From contig QANT01006271.1 in assembly GCA_003254885.1 (NCBI GenBank), positions 78,592 to 142,591 on the forward strand: 64,000 nt of DNA, read 5' to 3'. The position numbers were made by a program, and so were the translations under genes. The notes under the pieces are model-generated. The model was not told the DNA's origin. It searched no databases and worked only from the letters and a program-made list of their open reading frames with translations. Below are positions 39,978 through 50,347 of the stretch, in pieces. Position 1 is the first letter of the stretch. Every line of letters starts with the position of its first letter. The stretch comes from Purshia tridentata (Eukaryota; Streptophyta; Magnoliopsida; Rosales; Rosaceae).

Positions 39978-40780
39978 ACATAAATATCCATAGATCAAAT
40001 ATTATATATTTGCTTAAGAATTCTTGTTGCATATTATTGAGACTACTTTTATTACTTGTGTACTATATATTGTCCTGGTCGATTTTCATAATTTACAACT
40101 GTGATTTCCGGAGTCCAACACCAACTTCCATCATTGAGAACAATTCCAAGTTTCCATGAGTTTGGGAAATTTTATGAATTTTTACGAATTTTTTTAATGT
40201 TTTTCAAACATTTTCCAACACTAATTAATATCAGACGTTGGATCATCAACAGCTACTAAAAAGAATGGCCCAGATCACGCCAGCGCACGGGAATTTAAAA
40301 AAGAAGTTAGATTTGCTACAGCTCTTTCACGTTCCGTCCATCTTCAATGGCAAAAAGATCAGAGTCGTCCGTCCGTGGCACGTGGGCCAGGCTGCCACAA
40401 TCTTCCCTCCTTTTATTCGACGCTTTTGCCCTTCAAATTTTCTAAAATTCCACCAAAGAAAAGCCTGCCCAATTCGTCATACCAGGGTTATTCCGTCATT
40501 CACCCTCTCCAATATTTCTCTCTCCTTTTTGTGCGTTGGGGCCCACCACCTATTGCTCTCATCTATCAATATTGCACCTCTTGCATGCAATGCTCTCATC
40601 TATCAATATTGCACCTGTTGCATGCATCGCTCTCATCTATCAAATTCATATTGCTTTACTCTCAACATTCCAGCCCAATCTGGGAGGGTGAGAGTCATGT
40701 GATCATGAGTGTATTACTCTCAAATGGCTTTGGCACTCACCACTTTGGATGGTGCCTTTGTTTTCTGTGAGCGATTTTCA
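39978..40780. other. 3' flank of F-box copy 1 with repeats
   Basis: At 40103-40163 about 60 bases repeat an internal segment of the F-box coding region (38948-39007). At about 40557-40650 a roughly 38-base unit (containing CTCATCTATCAATATTGCAC) is repeated in tandem two and a half times. No gene is supported. From about 40738 an eroded F-box coding fragment starts. Confidence 0.6.
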
Positions 40781-41285
40781 TTATCTAGCTCAGATATTAA
40801 TTCAAAAACTTCAATCAGTTTGCGAAGTGGGTGTAACTCAAGACTAGAAGGGGTGACGATTGGAGATAATAATGGTTCAAAAACCCTCCAGACTTCATCA
40901 ACATTAAGCTTGGTATCACTTAGTATTTCCTAACAACTTAAGCATTTGGTGTCAAGTGGTGTTGTGAGCTGGACATTTTTTGTCTTCCAGTAAGCTGGTG
41001 GTGTTGTGAGCTTCAGTGAGCAACCTCTCATACTCTGTTAATTTTCCAACCTTAACAGGAGCTTCAGTTTGGAACTTGCTGTCCAAAGGCACTTCTAAAG
41101 TATCCACTCCGCATTTACATGGATTCGGGAATCTAGAACGCTGCCCTGCTGGAGCAACCCAACGGCGAGGTTCAAAGGCACTGTCTCTTATGTATCCCTG
41201 TCAAATGAGAAATAGATTCATTGTTCTACTGCATAAATTATGTATAACAGGTGAAAACAGATAAATGATTGTTTTAGGTGAGAAA
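40738..41285 (-). pseudogene. Scrambled F-box and DCL3 fragments
   Basis: Plus-strand bases 40738-40806 resemble F-box coding sequence (39030-39088), ending CTCAGATATTAATTCA. Then 40807-40925 matches DCL3 exon 22 (51841-51958). About 40923-40949 matches 52123-52147 of the DCL3 intron in inverted orientation. A 15-base piece GTGGTGTTGTGAGCT follows, occurring once in DCL3 (52284 region) but twice here. About 40967-41036 matches 52255-52324 (exon 21). Finally 41034-41285 matches 52919-53167 (exon 20 start plus intron). The pieces keep DCL3's minus-strand sense apart from the inverted one. No product can be made; it is the wreck of a second DCL3 copy or a capture event. Confidence 0.85.
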
Positions 41286-42650
41286 TTGTTCTACTTATCT
41301 AATTTCAGTCCCAAAAAATGCATACTTGCTCGTTGCAAAGCTTCACCAAGTTTGATGACTGTTTGGGTCAAGTGGGTTACACTCCCAACTCAGTGTTAGA
41401 CTTAAGTTTGCACCATTATATCCTCAAATCCGTACGCTCTTTTTGTAAGATTTTTATATGATGTAAAGTTAAGGTGCGAGCTTTTAAATAAGTATAAATT
41501 TGTACTATTTCATTAAGTGTTGATGGATTACACATAAGTGTAAATCTGGAAGAAAAACTGCAATGCAGATGAGTGATGAATATGATGTTCCAGAGTCCCA
41601 CATCGAAAGAAGGTGGGATGTTTTATACGCTTTATAATCACTGTGTAGAATAGACTTTTTGAGTCACCCCCTGACGGGGAGTTTAAAATGCTTGCTGAAA
41701 ACATAAATGCGGGTCTGTTTCGGCCTTAAATTACAGTTTTGGGCGACTTCGTTGGGTTTTAAATTTTAGTTTTGAATTTTATTTTATTTTTTTTCAAAAT
41801 TGTTTTTTATCATTAATATGAAGTTCAGAATTTAAATAGAGGACCAAGAAGTCCAGCATAAAAAACTAATAAACAAAAAAACATTTGTAACACTAATTTT
41901 AGTTATATTAATTTGTAGGTTGCTTCTTATGTCTCCAAATAAAAGATATAATGTTATATATATTTAAGTCTTTTGCTTATAAATGTATAATTAAGACTAA
42001 CCTAAATTCTACCTCCTATTTGACCCAATCAAATGTCACTTAAATTAAAACTTATGGATTATTATATTTTTTAATTCATTAGTAACTTTATAAGAAAATT
42101 GCACCCCAAAATAAAAAAAATTCAATAAAAATTAAACGGTTAGAAAAATGTTTAAACATTAGATTGTGCAATAATTCAATTTCATTAAATTTCAGTGGAG
42201 ATTGTTTTGTTTGCGGAATTGTTGAGTAGCATAATCTCCTTGTTTTTCACATCTCACCAAAATAGACACCGAGTCCAGGACTTTTTACACTTTTATATAA
42301 GCAACAATGTGACCCATTGATTTCATTCAACCACGTTAGTCCAGTTACTCATCGTTCCAATTAATTAGTAAGTCCTCAAATTTGAGTTCAAACTATACAC
42401 AGCTATAAGAGACAAAAAAAAAAAATTATGGCTAAACACTTATGGCGTATTTTCATCTTTGACAATTTTACAAGTAGCCTAATGTAGTACAAACTCAAAT
42501 AATTTCAAGAAAAGGTCCAAAATTTAAGTGCAATGTAAATTGATCAAGGCTCAAAATTATGTTGATGCTCAATTATGTAATGCTCTAAAAATCGAAGTAA
42601 AATGTGAAGGAAGAAAAGTTGAAAAGGCGGGGGTATTTGTGTAATTCACA
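41286..42650. other. AT-rich intergenic region
   Basis: No gene, RNA or repeat family recognised. The base composition is strongly AT-rich with many short homopolymer runs. Confidence 0.5.
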
Positions 42651-42742
42651 ACTTGTAACTGCTTCCACTCTCCAGTAGCGCGCGGGATCGTACGTCCTCA
42701 GCCCACACATGCAGACACTGCCCTCCCTCAACTTTCACCACC

Positions 42743-42824
42743 TTATAAAGCAAGACACCGCCTACTCTGCTACATTCATCACTGTACGATTGGAGAAGAA
42801 TTTCAGAAAACTCTAAGGAGGTAA

Positions 42825-42871
<47 letters not shown>

Positions 42872-43448
42872 CTTTCTCTCTCTCTCTCTCATTTCGGATG
42901 CCGGTGGCCAGTGGCCGCGGGGAATCTCCTCCGGAGAGTCCTCCCAGCTTCTCTCTCCCCCTCTCTTTCATTCTCTCTGTCTCTCTCTCTTTCTTTCTTT
43001 CTCTCTCTCTTTTTCTAGCTTTCTCTCTCATTTCGGTGGCCGCGGGGAAGCTCCTCTGGAGAGTCCTCCGAGCTTCTCTCTCTCTTTCTTACCGGTGGCC
43101 GGTGGCCGGTCCGGGAAGCTCTTCAGCTTCTCTCTTACTTTTTGTTATGTTGTTTTTAACCAGATCTCTCATGGGTAAATCTGGAAATGATTGTCTGGCC
43201 CAGTCAAGCAAACAGTCAAAAGGGGAAAAGCACCGCACTGACATGGCCATAAAGAAGAGGAGGAAGCAAGCGGAGGAAGAGGCACACCCACTGTATGATA
43301 TTCTGATGAGGGGGGGTCCTCAGCCAGCGGAGGTGGAGGCACCGGCAGTGGAGGCTCCTCAGCCAGCGGAGGTGGAGGCATCGGCAGTGGAGGCTCCTCA
43401 GGCGGAGTAGTTAGGACGGACGGACGGACGGACGGACGGACGGACGGG
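42743..43448 (+). repeat. CT/TTTC-rich low-complexity stretch with direct repeats and a GGAC array
   Basis: CT and TTTC microsatellites fill about 42823-42890 and 42955-43030. A roughly 50-base phrase (around GGTGGCCGCGGGGAAGCTCC) recurs three times with changes, near 42900, 43035 and 43095. A GGAC tetranucleotide array covers about 43414-43447. A TATA-like CTTATAAAG at about 42743 precedes the stretch. Confidence 0.75.
43171..43410 (+). CDS. Possible orphan small protein with PAEVEA repeats
   Basis: An ATG frame of 79 codons (MGKSGNDCLAQSSKQSKGEK, then basic KKRRKQAEEEAHPLYDILM) ends in a degenerate repeat, QPAEVEAPAVEA followed by QPAEVEASAVEA, before TAG. It is preceded by a TATA-like motif at 42743 and a CT-rich leader that could contain an intron. 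I recognise no family. It may be a young gene or chance translation of GC-rich repeats; the repeat part is tandem at DNA level (two 42-base units). The longer frame from 42898 is CT-repeat translation and was not used. Confidence 0.3.
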   Translation: MGKSGNDCLAQSSKQSKGEKHRTDMAIKKRRKQAEEEAHPLYDILMRGGPQPAEVEAPAVEAPQPAEVEASAVEAPQAE

Positions 43449-43711
43449 GCATAGTGTTGGAGCATCGATATAATTTTACTTTCTTTTTTTTTATAAAAAA
43501 CTCTGACAGTGTGTGTGACTCTAATATTGCAATTCTAAATTTCCTATTTTCTTTTATCCCTCATTTTTATTTATTGATTATTGTTATATTTTTTTATGTT
43601 TTACTCCCTTTATTTATTTATCTGTCTTCCTCTCCCTCTCTCTCAAATTCAACTGTTTCGGATTCTTTTTTGGGTCTTTTGTAAATTTTGAGAATTTAGT
43701 GGTTATTTAAG

Positions 43712-44573
43712 ATATGCATGGATTAAAGAAGGGCTGAAGGCCCGTTGTATTACGCGGGATCTTAAGTGGGGAGTTCCTGTACCCCACGAAAAATTCATGG
43801 ATAAGGTTGGCACTTGATTTCTGTAATTATTGTAGAGTTGCCCTTCTCTCTTTGTATCAGAGCACTTACTCATCTTCGTTGCAGGTTCCTTTGCCTTGTT
43901 ACATATCGTTTTACATTTACTACGCATTCCAATTTTATGATGCTTAGGTTTTCTATGTATGGTTTGATGCTCCTATCGGTTATATCACAATCACTTCATG
44001 CTACACACCTGATTGGGAGAAGTGGTGGAAGAACCCTGAAAATGTTGAGCTGTACCAATTCATGGGGAAGGGTAATGTGCCATTTCACACTGTAAGGATT
44101 TTATCATCTCCTGTGTGCTGCAGTTCAGAGTTCTAAATCTACATGAAGTTCTATTTTGTTTCCAATATGTGCTTATCTGCTTAGAATTGATTCCAGGTTA
44201 TATTTCCATCTAAACTTCTTGGAACCGGAGAGAAGTGGACATTGATGAAGAACATTAGTGTTAGAGAATATTTGGTGTACTAAACAGGTACGTGGGATCC
44301 ATTGAAAGTGGTTATCATTATGGTGAATAGCCATACTAGCATAGCTCATGAGTCATGATCATGGTGGCTAGAATGTTATGATCTACATGGAAGTTTGATG
44401 TCTTGAAGTTTAAACCATGTCTAATAATTTACTTTTTTCACTTTCTAACATTGAATGATGCTGCAGGAAAGTTTTCCAAGAGCAGGGGTATTGGAATTTT
44501 TGGCAATGATGTGAAAGAAACAAGCATTCCTGTAGAAGTTTGGCGATATTACTTGCTAACTAACAGGCCAAAG
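43712..44573 (+). pseudogene. Methionyl-tRNA synthetase (cytosolic) fragment
   Basis: Four exon-like blocks with introns retained: 43712-43805 ([18 protein letters not shown]), 43948-44091 ([37 protein letters not shown]), 44197-44287 (VIFPSKLLGTGEKWTLMKNI) and 44467-44573 ([33 protein letters not shown]). This is the catalytic core of class I MetRS, including the KMSKS-type loop (KFSKS). Block 3 has an in-frame TAA at 44281-44283 where the family has a Glu codon. The N-terminal HIGH-motif half and the C-terminal anticodon-binding half are missing. The fragment is intron-bearing, so it arose by DNA copying and not retroposition. Confidence 0.88.
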
Positions 44574-44676
44574 GTAATCTGTGTTTCTGCTGATTTTCTT
44601 GTTAAATCCTAGGATACTTGCAAATTCTATTACATTCAGTTTTTCTTTTCTTCCTTTCCCCCCTTCTGTTTTTTAT

Positions 44677-44943
44677 GATCATGTCTAGTTGAAATGCAAT
44701 GCATATTAGTTGATTAACCATGTGATATATCATGAGCATTTTGGGATATTTGCATTTTAGTGGATGAAATTATATTACATTCGATTCACAACTCACAATG
44801 TCAGTTCTTCCTTTCTTCCTTTTCCCCTTCTGTTTGTTTCCAGATACATACCACTGCAGACGAGAGCCCTCTTCTCCTAAAACTTCCAGATGGAGAGATT
44901 TCAAAGACAAACAGCTTTATATCTCCCGTCAGTAATCATGCCG
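44677..44943 (+). repeat. Dispersed copy of a PIG-S exon and its upstream intron
   Basis: About 267 bases nearly identical to 45664-45931, 987 bases downstream. It carries the exon encoding ESPLLLKLPDGEISKTNSF plus its upstream intron. This copy lacks two bases at ACCACTGC compared with ACCATCTGC in the other, which shifts the frame. It lies out of order, before the exons that should precede it. Confidence 0.85.
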
Positions 44944-45000
44944 TTAGTCTCAAAAACATATATTCAAGTATGCCCATCGTGCATTCCCTTATACCTGCAG

Positions 45001-47935
45001 GGACTTTCAAACAGTAGATGAGACTCTGTTGGCCCCTCTTATCGGGGCTATGAGACCAGTAGCTAACATAAGTGTGGAGAGTCAGGTATTAGATTTTCTG
45101 TTTATTTTGAAAATGGTTATACCATTAATTTTTTTTGGTATTATAGCCAATTGGGGTTGTCATCTTATCAGGTTGTGGTCTGGTTTTGTTGTTTTTCTCC
45201 TTGCGCAGGTGTTATACCATACGCCCAAGTCCTCACTGTCTTACTGGGATGACAAGTGGGACAGCTACATCTTTAGTACCAAGGATCTTCCTTTCTTTGT
45301 AAGCTTCATTAAGCCTTTTTCTTCTCGGTTATGATTGTTAAATAGAGAAATAATGATATTACATTTTCTTTAGATTCCTGAATGTTTTGTTACAAACTCT
45401 AACGACCATTCATATACATGCATATGTATTTCTTGTTACATATATTCATATATGTATCCATGTGCAAACTTTTTAATCCTGGAATTATTATTATTATCAT
45501 ATCCTTTAACGTAATCAGTTAAATTTAATAGGTGAATTCAAATGAATGGCACTTGGACACATCAATTGCAGCTGGTGGGAGGTCAAAGATGCTGCACTTT
45601 GTGGTGTATATTTCTAACTCAATCCTTTTTGTTAATTATTTATATACTTTCTGATGGTTTGGTATGATCATGTCTAGTTGAAATGCAGTGCATATTAGTT
45701 GATTAATCATGTGATATATCATGAGCATTTTGGGATATTTGCATTTTAGTGGATGAAATCCGATTACAATCCATTCACAACTGACAATGTCAGTTTTCCT
45801 TTCTTCCTTTCCCCCTTCTGTTTGTTTCCAGATACATACCATCTGCAGACGAGAGCCCTCTTCTCCTAAAACTTCCAGATGGAGATATTTCAAAGACAAA
45901 CAGCTTTATATCTCCCGTTAGTTATCATGCCTTACTTATCATATATATAGTGTTTTCCCATTTTTCTTGTGAAATTTTCTGAAGTGACTAAATCTTGATA
46001 ATTGGCGTATTACAGATGTGGGGAGGCATTATTGTTTGACTCAGAAAGTAAGCATCCTGCTAGGCATACAATTTCGCAACAGGTTAGATGCTTTTTTAAA
46101 GTTATTTTATAATATTGTTGATGTGTAAGACCAGTTCATCTTTTGAACATGGACTTTACAATTTCAAAGTGGAAGTGCATCAAAGTGAGAAGAATCATAT
46201 GTGAATATTTGTAAAACAATATTAGTGTATAGTTTAAAGCACTACACACACAGTTTATACATGTGAAATACCTAGGAAGATACATAATAGAATCTGTATG
46301 GTACGAAATATGAAGTAAGTCAATCAAAACCTTTCTAATTAAAACTCCCGTGCCATCATCATGCTAAGTGATTTATTCTAGTATGACTAATATTCATAGA
46401 AAGATGGAAAAGTTAGAATGGAGAAGCTTTATTACTACAGGGATTAGCATGAATTACTTTGGCTTTGGTTTATGTTATATCTTTTACTGGCCACAAAGCA
46501 TATGATGTACAGATTATTTTATTTCTTATTTCATTTGTTTAACTTAAAAAGGACATTTTTTAAATCATCAATTATTATTAAGGTCAAACTGACTAGAAGT
46601 CCATATTCTATTATCGCAGATGGGTTCTAGTTAATTTTCTCAAGATTGATGCATGCACATTCTGAAACAGGATCTTCAGAAGGTTTTTGAAGTTTTCATG
46701 GGGCAGTTCTGGCAACTTTTTGGTTTCAAATCTGATAATCTGCATGTTGGGGCTTCAGGCACATCCAGCCTTTTAGCTAGTGAAAGAGGCTTCACGGAAT
46801 GGTAAGAACAGTAAATCAAGTCAGAAACCTTATGGTTATAATAAATTTGCTGCATGTGTGTCTTGTGCCCACCAATATGAGGGTATTCTTACTGGTCAGT
46901 CTTCTGCAGGGAATTGGATGTCTTGTCGCGGATGCATACATGTTTTAATCTTCATTCATGTGCTACAACCCTTGGATCTCTTTCTAGATTGGTATGTTAT
47001 GAGTTTGCTCTCTCTTCATTTAGGCATTAATGAACCTATTTCCCGAATTCAACCAGATTCTCTTCTGTAAGATTGACAATTTTCTCCTTGCAGGTTCAAT
47101 CATTGCCAAGGATGATTATCATGGATGAAATTGGGAAGCAGGTGACTTATCAAGATGATTTTTGTTTATGATTAAATTATCAGCATTTGTAGTTTATTTT
47201 TATGAAAATTTGTGCTTCTAATGTCAGAGTTATAATCCTTCCACAATCTATTCTTTAAGGATGATTATCATGGATGAAATTGGGAAGCAGGTGACTTATC
47301 AAGATGATTTTTGTTTATGATTAAATTATCAGCATTTGTAGTTTATTTTTATGAAAATTTGTGCTTCTAATATGTTCTACACATGGTAAGATAATAAGTA
47401 GCTAAATTTTATGGCGGCGTCTCCTTGAGCAGGTAAAGTATTCTTTGGAGGCAGCAAAATTGGCTCAAACTAATGCCTCCCTTGGTGTCTATGATGCTTT
47501 GGCTGGTATGTTTGTATGCGCCATTGTTGATCCTAGTTTACTCATGGCTTCATTTGAAGATTTATTGTCTAAATCTCATATTGCAAGGAATCTCATACGA
47601 ATAGTTGTTTTATTGTCAGTGTCTTCTAGGCAAGCACGGTCTCTAGCAGAGGATGCCTTTTTTCATCCTTCAAGCTACTATTTGTTTGAGCACTGTTTTG
47701 CCGTCTATTCGGTTTGTTACCAATACCTTCTTATGCTGACTCTAAAAATTTTTGTTTGATAGACAATTTGTGAGGCAACTACTATTCTCATATGTACACT
47801 CTTCTGCTATGTGCGCAGCCTTTCTTTCTGCCAGTTTCAATGCATGTTCTCCTGGCAGGCCTAAGAGAATGGAGAAGATACAAGAAAGAAAATAAGTACT
47901 TGGTATGGAAGGCCAAAGTGAAGGAAGCATCTTGA
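45001..47935 (+). pseudogene. PIG-S (GPI transamidase subunit) fragment, 5'-truncated
   Basis: Exon-like blocks in order: 45001-45085, 45209-45298, 45532-about 45603, 45832-45916, 46016-46082, 46671-46801, 46910-46991, 47094-47141, 47433-47505, 47620-47711, 47819-47935. They encode ETLLAPLIGAMRPVANISVE, SYWDDKWDSYIFSTKDLPFF, EWHLDTSIAAGGRSK, VFEVFMGQFWQLFGFKSDNL, MIIMDEIGKQ, EAAKLAQTNASLGVYDALA and a C-terminal membrane segment FFLPVSMHVLLAGLREWRRY. PIG-S belongs to the ER complex that attaches GPI anchors. The N-terminal half is absent, and the block at 46016 runs into TGA after MWGGIIV, where about eight family residues seem deleted with a frame change. Functional PIG-S must lie elsewhere. 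Confidence 0.85.
47108..47371 (+). repeat. 149-base-period tandem duplication inside the PIG-S fragment
   Basis: The 115 bases 47108-47222 recur at 47257-47371 with almost no change. The repeat includes the 3' part of the exon encoding MIIMDEIGKQ and its splice donor, so the exon end and donor exist twice. Confidence 0.9.
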
Positions 47936-48540
47936 TCGAATCAATGCAATTGTTCGAGCTCACATGAAGCAAGGCTAATCCATTATTTGGGTAGAAGGCC
48001 AGAAGGCATCTGAAAGGCAATTCAGCTGTTGTGTTAAATGTTTCTTTGCGGCCTTGGGGTTAGCCTAAGTGATGCAGGAAGTAGGAAAAAAACTATCTTA
48101 TTTCTGCTGGTTTCCCTTGTGGTTTTAGGTCGTAATTTTTTTTTTTTCTCATTATATATATCATCAAAGAAGATAGCTAGAGATGCTTTAAGTTACGTTA
48201 TTATGATGGCCAAAAATAGAGCAAGTTTTACATATGGCTCCTTTATCAAATGTCATGTATTTATTAAAAATTTCCCTCAACACAAATAGGATGATAATTG
48301 TCATTTACAATCTTCACCAGTTCAGTAAAATGCCAAGAGTACCATTCTCTGCAGACAAGTGACAAAAACAAGCTTTATCATCAAAGATCTAGAAGGATTT
48401 GACTGAAGCACGGGTTTAAAGAAGGAAGCAAGTTTCACCAAGAATTCCTAATCCTAATCCTAATCCTAATTAGAGTAGGATAACTGGACCAAGTTGTTAT
48501 ATATAATAATGAATGTAAAGCATGATTTGTATGCATCGGT
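47936..48540. other. Spacer and left edge of the second F-box block
   Basis: After the PIG-S stop there is about 400 bases of AT-rich spacer. From about 48380 the sequence matches 38311 onward. A CCTAAT hexamer array has four units here (48447-48472) against fewer in copy 1. Confidence 0.6.
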
Positions 48541-48654
48541 TGTCTTGTGGGTGTGACTCTATACCATTGCTTCAATCTATTCCAATCCAAGAGAGGCAGC
48601 AAGAGGAACCAAAACATAGGCAGAAACAATTGGCAGACACCACCTCACGATATC

Positions 48655-49525
48655 ATGGAGATGATTTTACTGCGCCTGAATTTAGGTGATCGCATACGTT
48701 TAAGCGTTGTCTGTAAGTCTTGGCAGTCAATTGCTATGCGAAGAGACATGTGTTGTCCTCCACAACTCCCATGGTTACTAGTCTCTGATGTTGATTATTT
48801 CTCAAATTTCAACAACTACTTAAAATTTTTCAGTCTATCTGATGGCAAAGTTGGCAAGTTGACGCTGCCTAAGCCAGTTCAAAGAGGGTGGTTTCATGGG
48901 TGTTCTCAAGGATGGTTGATTATAGTACAGGAAAAAGGACTCAACTCTGAAATCTTTCTATTCAATCCGATTTCAGGAGTCCAACACCAACTTCCATCCT
49001 TGAGAACAATTCCAAGTTTTCATGAGTTTGTAAGAACCACAGATTGGGAACATTTTGGTGCCTGTTCTTTTTGTTATCAAGTTGCATTATCTACCTCAGA
49101 TATTAATTCACAAGATTGTATGGTAGCAGCAGCTTTTGGTTATGGATTAAGTTTGTGTAGACCTGGAGACAAAACATGGAGTGTCTTCCAGGTAATAGAT
49201 GATCATGATCAGGAGCAACGAATTGATGATATTTTCTTTTCTTCTTCTGGTATACTATACGCCTTGGTTACCGCTGGGGATGTTACTAATGATATGAACG
49301 GCGTCGTTGCATCAGCTCGCAACTTAAGCTTTGCAGATCATGCATTGCAATTGAAGTTGATCTATAGCAAAGCAGATCACTTGACAAATGCCCCAAGCGT
49401 TGAACATCATGACGACTATATAATCGAGTTAAGTTTGGTGTACTCCTCATATTTGTTAGAATCAACAACCAGCAATGAAGTTTTGGTAATCCAGAAACTT
49501 GCCGATATTTTTGTTAAGATAGTAA

Positions 49526-49558
<33 letters not shown>

Positions 49559-50031
49559 TTTATGAAGGCAATAATGGCAATGAGGAAGGCAACAACGTGG
49601 AAGGTAATATCAATGAAGATGGAGGAGAAGCTGGTAATGGCCACAATTTAGTTATTAATGATATTAATGTGGAGGAACTTGAAGACTTGGTATCTGACAC
49701 TTCATACGAGAGGACAGCAACTTTAAAAGTATTCAAGGTCGATCCGGAGACCGGCAGCTGTCTAATTGTGGTACACAATTTAGGGGAGGAATTATTGTTT
49801 TTGGCAGACTCTGGTGCATTCTCCCTCCCAGCAAGTGATTTCAAAGACTTACAAAGGAATTGTGTTTATTTTGCAGCAAATAATTACATGAGTCACCGTT
49901 GTTTAAAGCCATATATTTGTCGTGAGATCGGCATATTTGATCTTGCCACAAAAAGAATTAAGCGATCATTTCCAAGTGTTATATTGTCAAAACGGTCTAG
50001 ACTCGCTTGGTTGCTTCCAAGTTTACGATAG
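48655..50031 (+). CDS. F-box/DUF295 protein, copy 2
   Basis: Near-identical to the gene at 38.4-40.0 kb. The frame is open from before 48547 to the TAG at 50029-50031, but a 49-base segment present in copy 1 (38461-38509), which contains one of its two ATGs, is missing. No in-frame ATG precedes 48655. Starting there gives 458 residues (MEMILLRLNLGDRIR), dropping the hydrophobic N-terminus and the first residues of the F-box. The DUF295 part is intact and has an extra GHNLVINDINVEE segment after the acidic region (10 GAT codons at 49528-49557). It may still bind SKP1 weakly, or be losing function. It faces the 3' end of DCL3 (tail to tail, about 320 bases between stops). Confidence 0.75.
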
Positions 50032-50347
50032 ACATATATATACATAGATCAAAAATTATATATTTGCTTAAGAATTCATGTTGCATGTTATTATTGAGAC
50101 TACTTTTATTACTTGTACTATATATTGTCCTAGTCGATTTTCATAATTTACAACTGTGATTTCCGGAGTCCAACACCAACTTCCATCCTTGAGAACAATT
50201 CCTTAAGAAAATAACATTGAGAACAATTCCTAGTCGATTTTATGTAATCAATGAATATGGATTTATAAATAATCACACACCATCTCTGCCTTAAGAAAAA
50301 AGAAAATAACAGATGCTTTTGCTCAGAATTTTGATACTTGTAACATA

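Noticed and set aside
42898-43170. Long Ser/Leu/Phe-rich frame, apparently a membrane protein
   Set aside because: It is translation of CT and TTTC microsatellites; the hydrophobicity is an artefact of the repeats.
43169-43465. Pro-rich minus-strand frame
   Set aside because: It is the complement of the GGAC array and PAEVEA repeat region; no independent support.
43712-47935. Functional MetRS and PIG-S genes
   Set aside because: Both lack large parts of the protein and carry in-frame stops or frame-breaking deletions.
48447-48472. CCTAAT repeats as telomere-like sequence
   Set aside because: The hexamer differs from the plant telomere unit CCCTAAA and only about four units are present.
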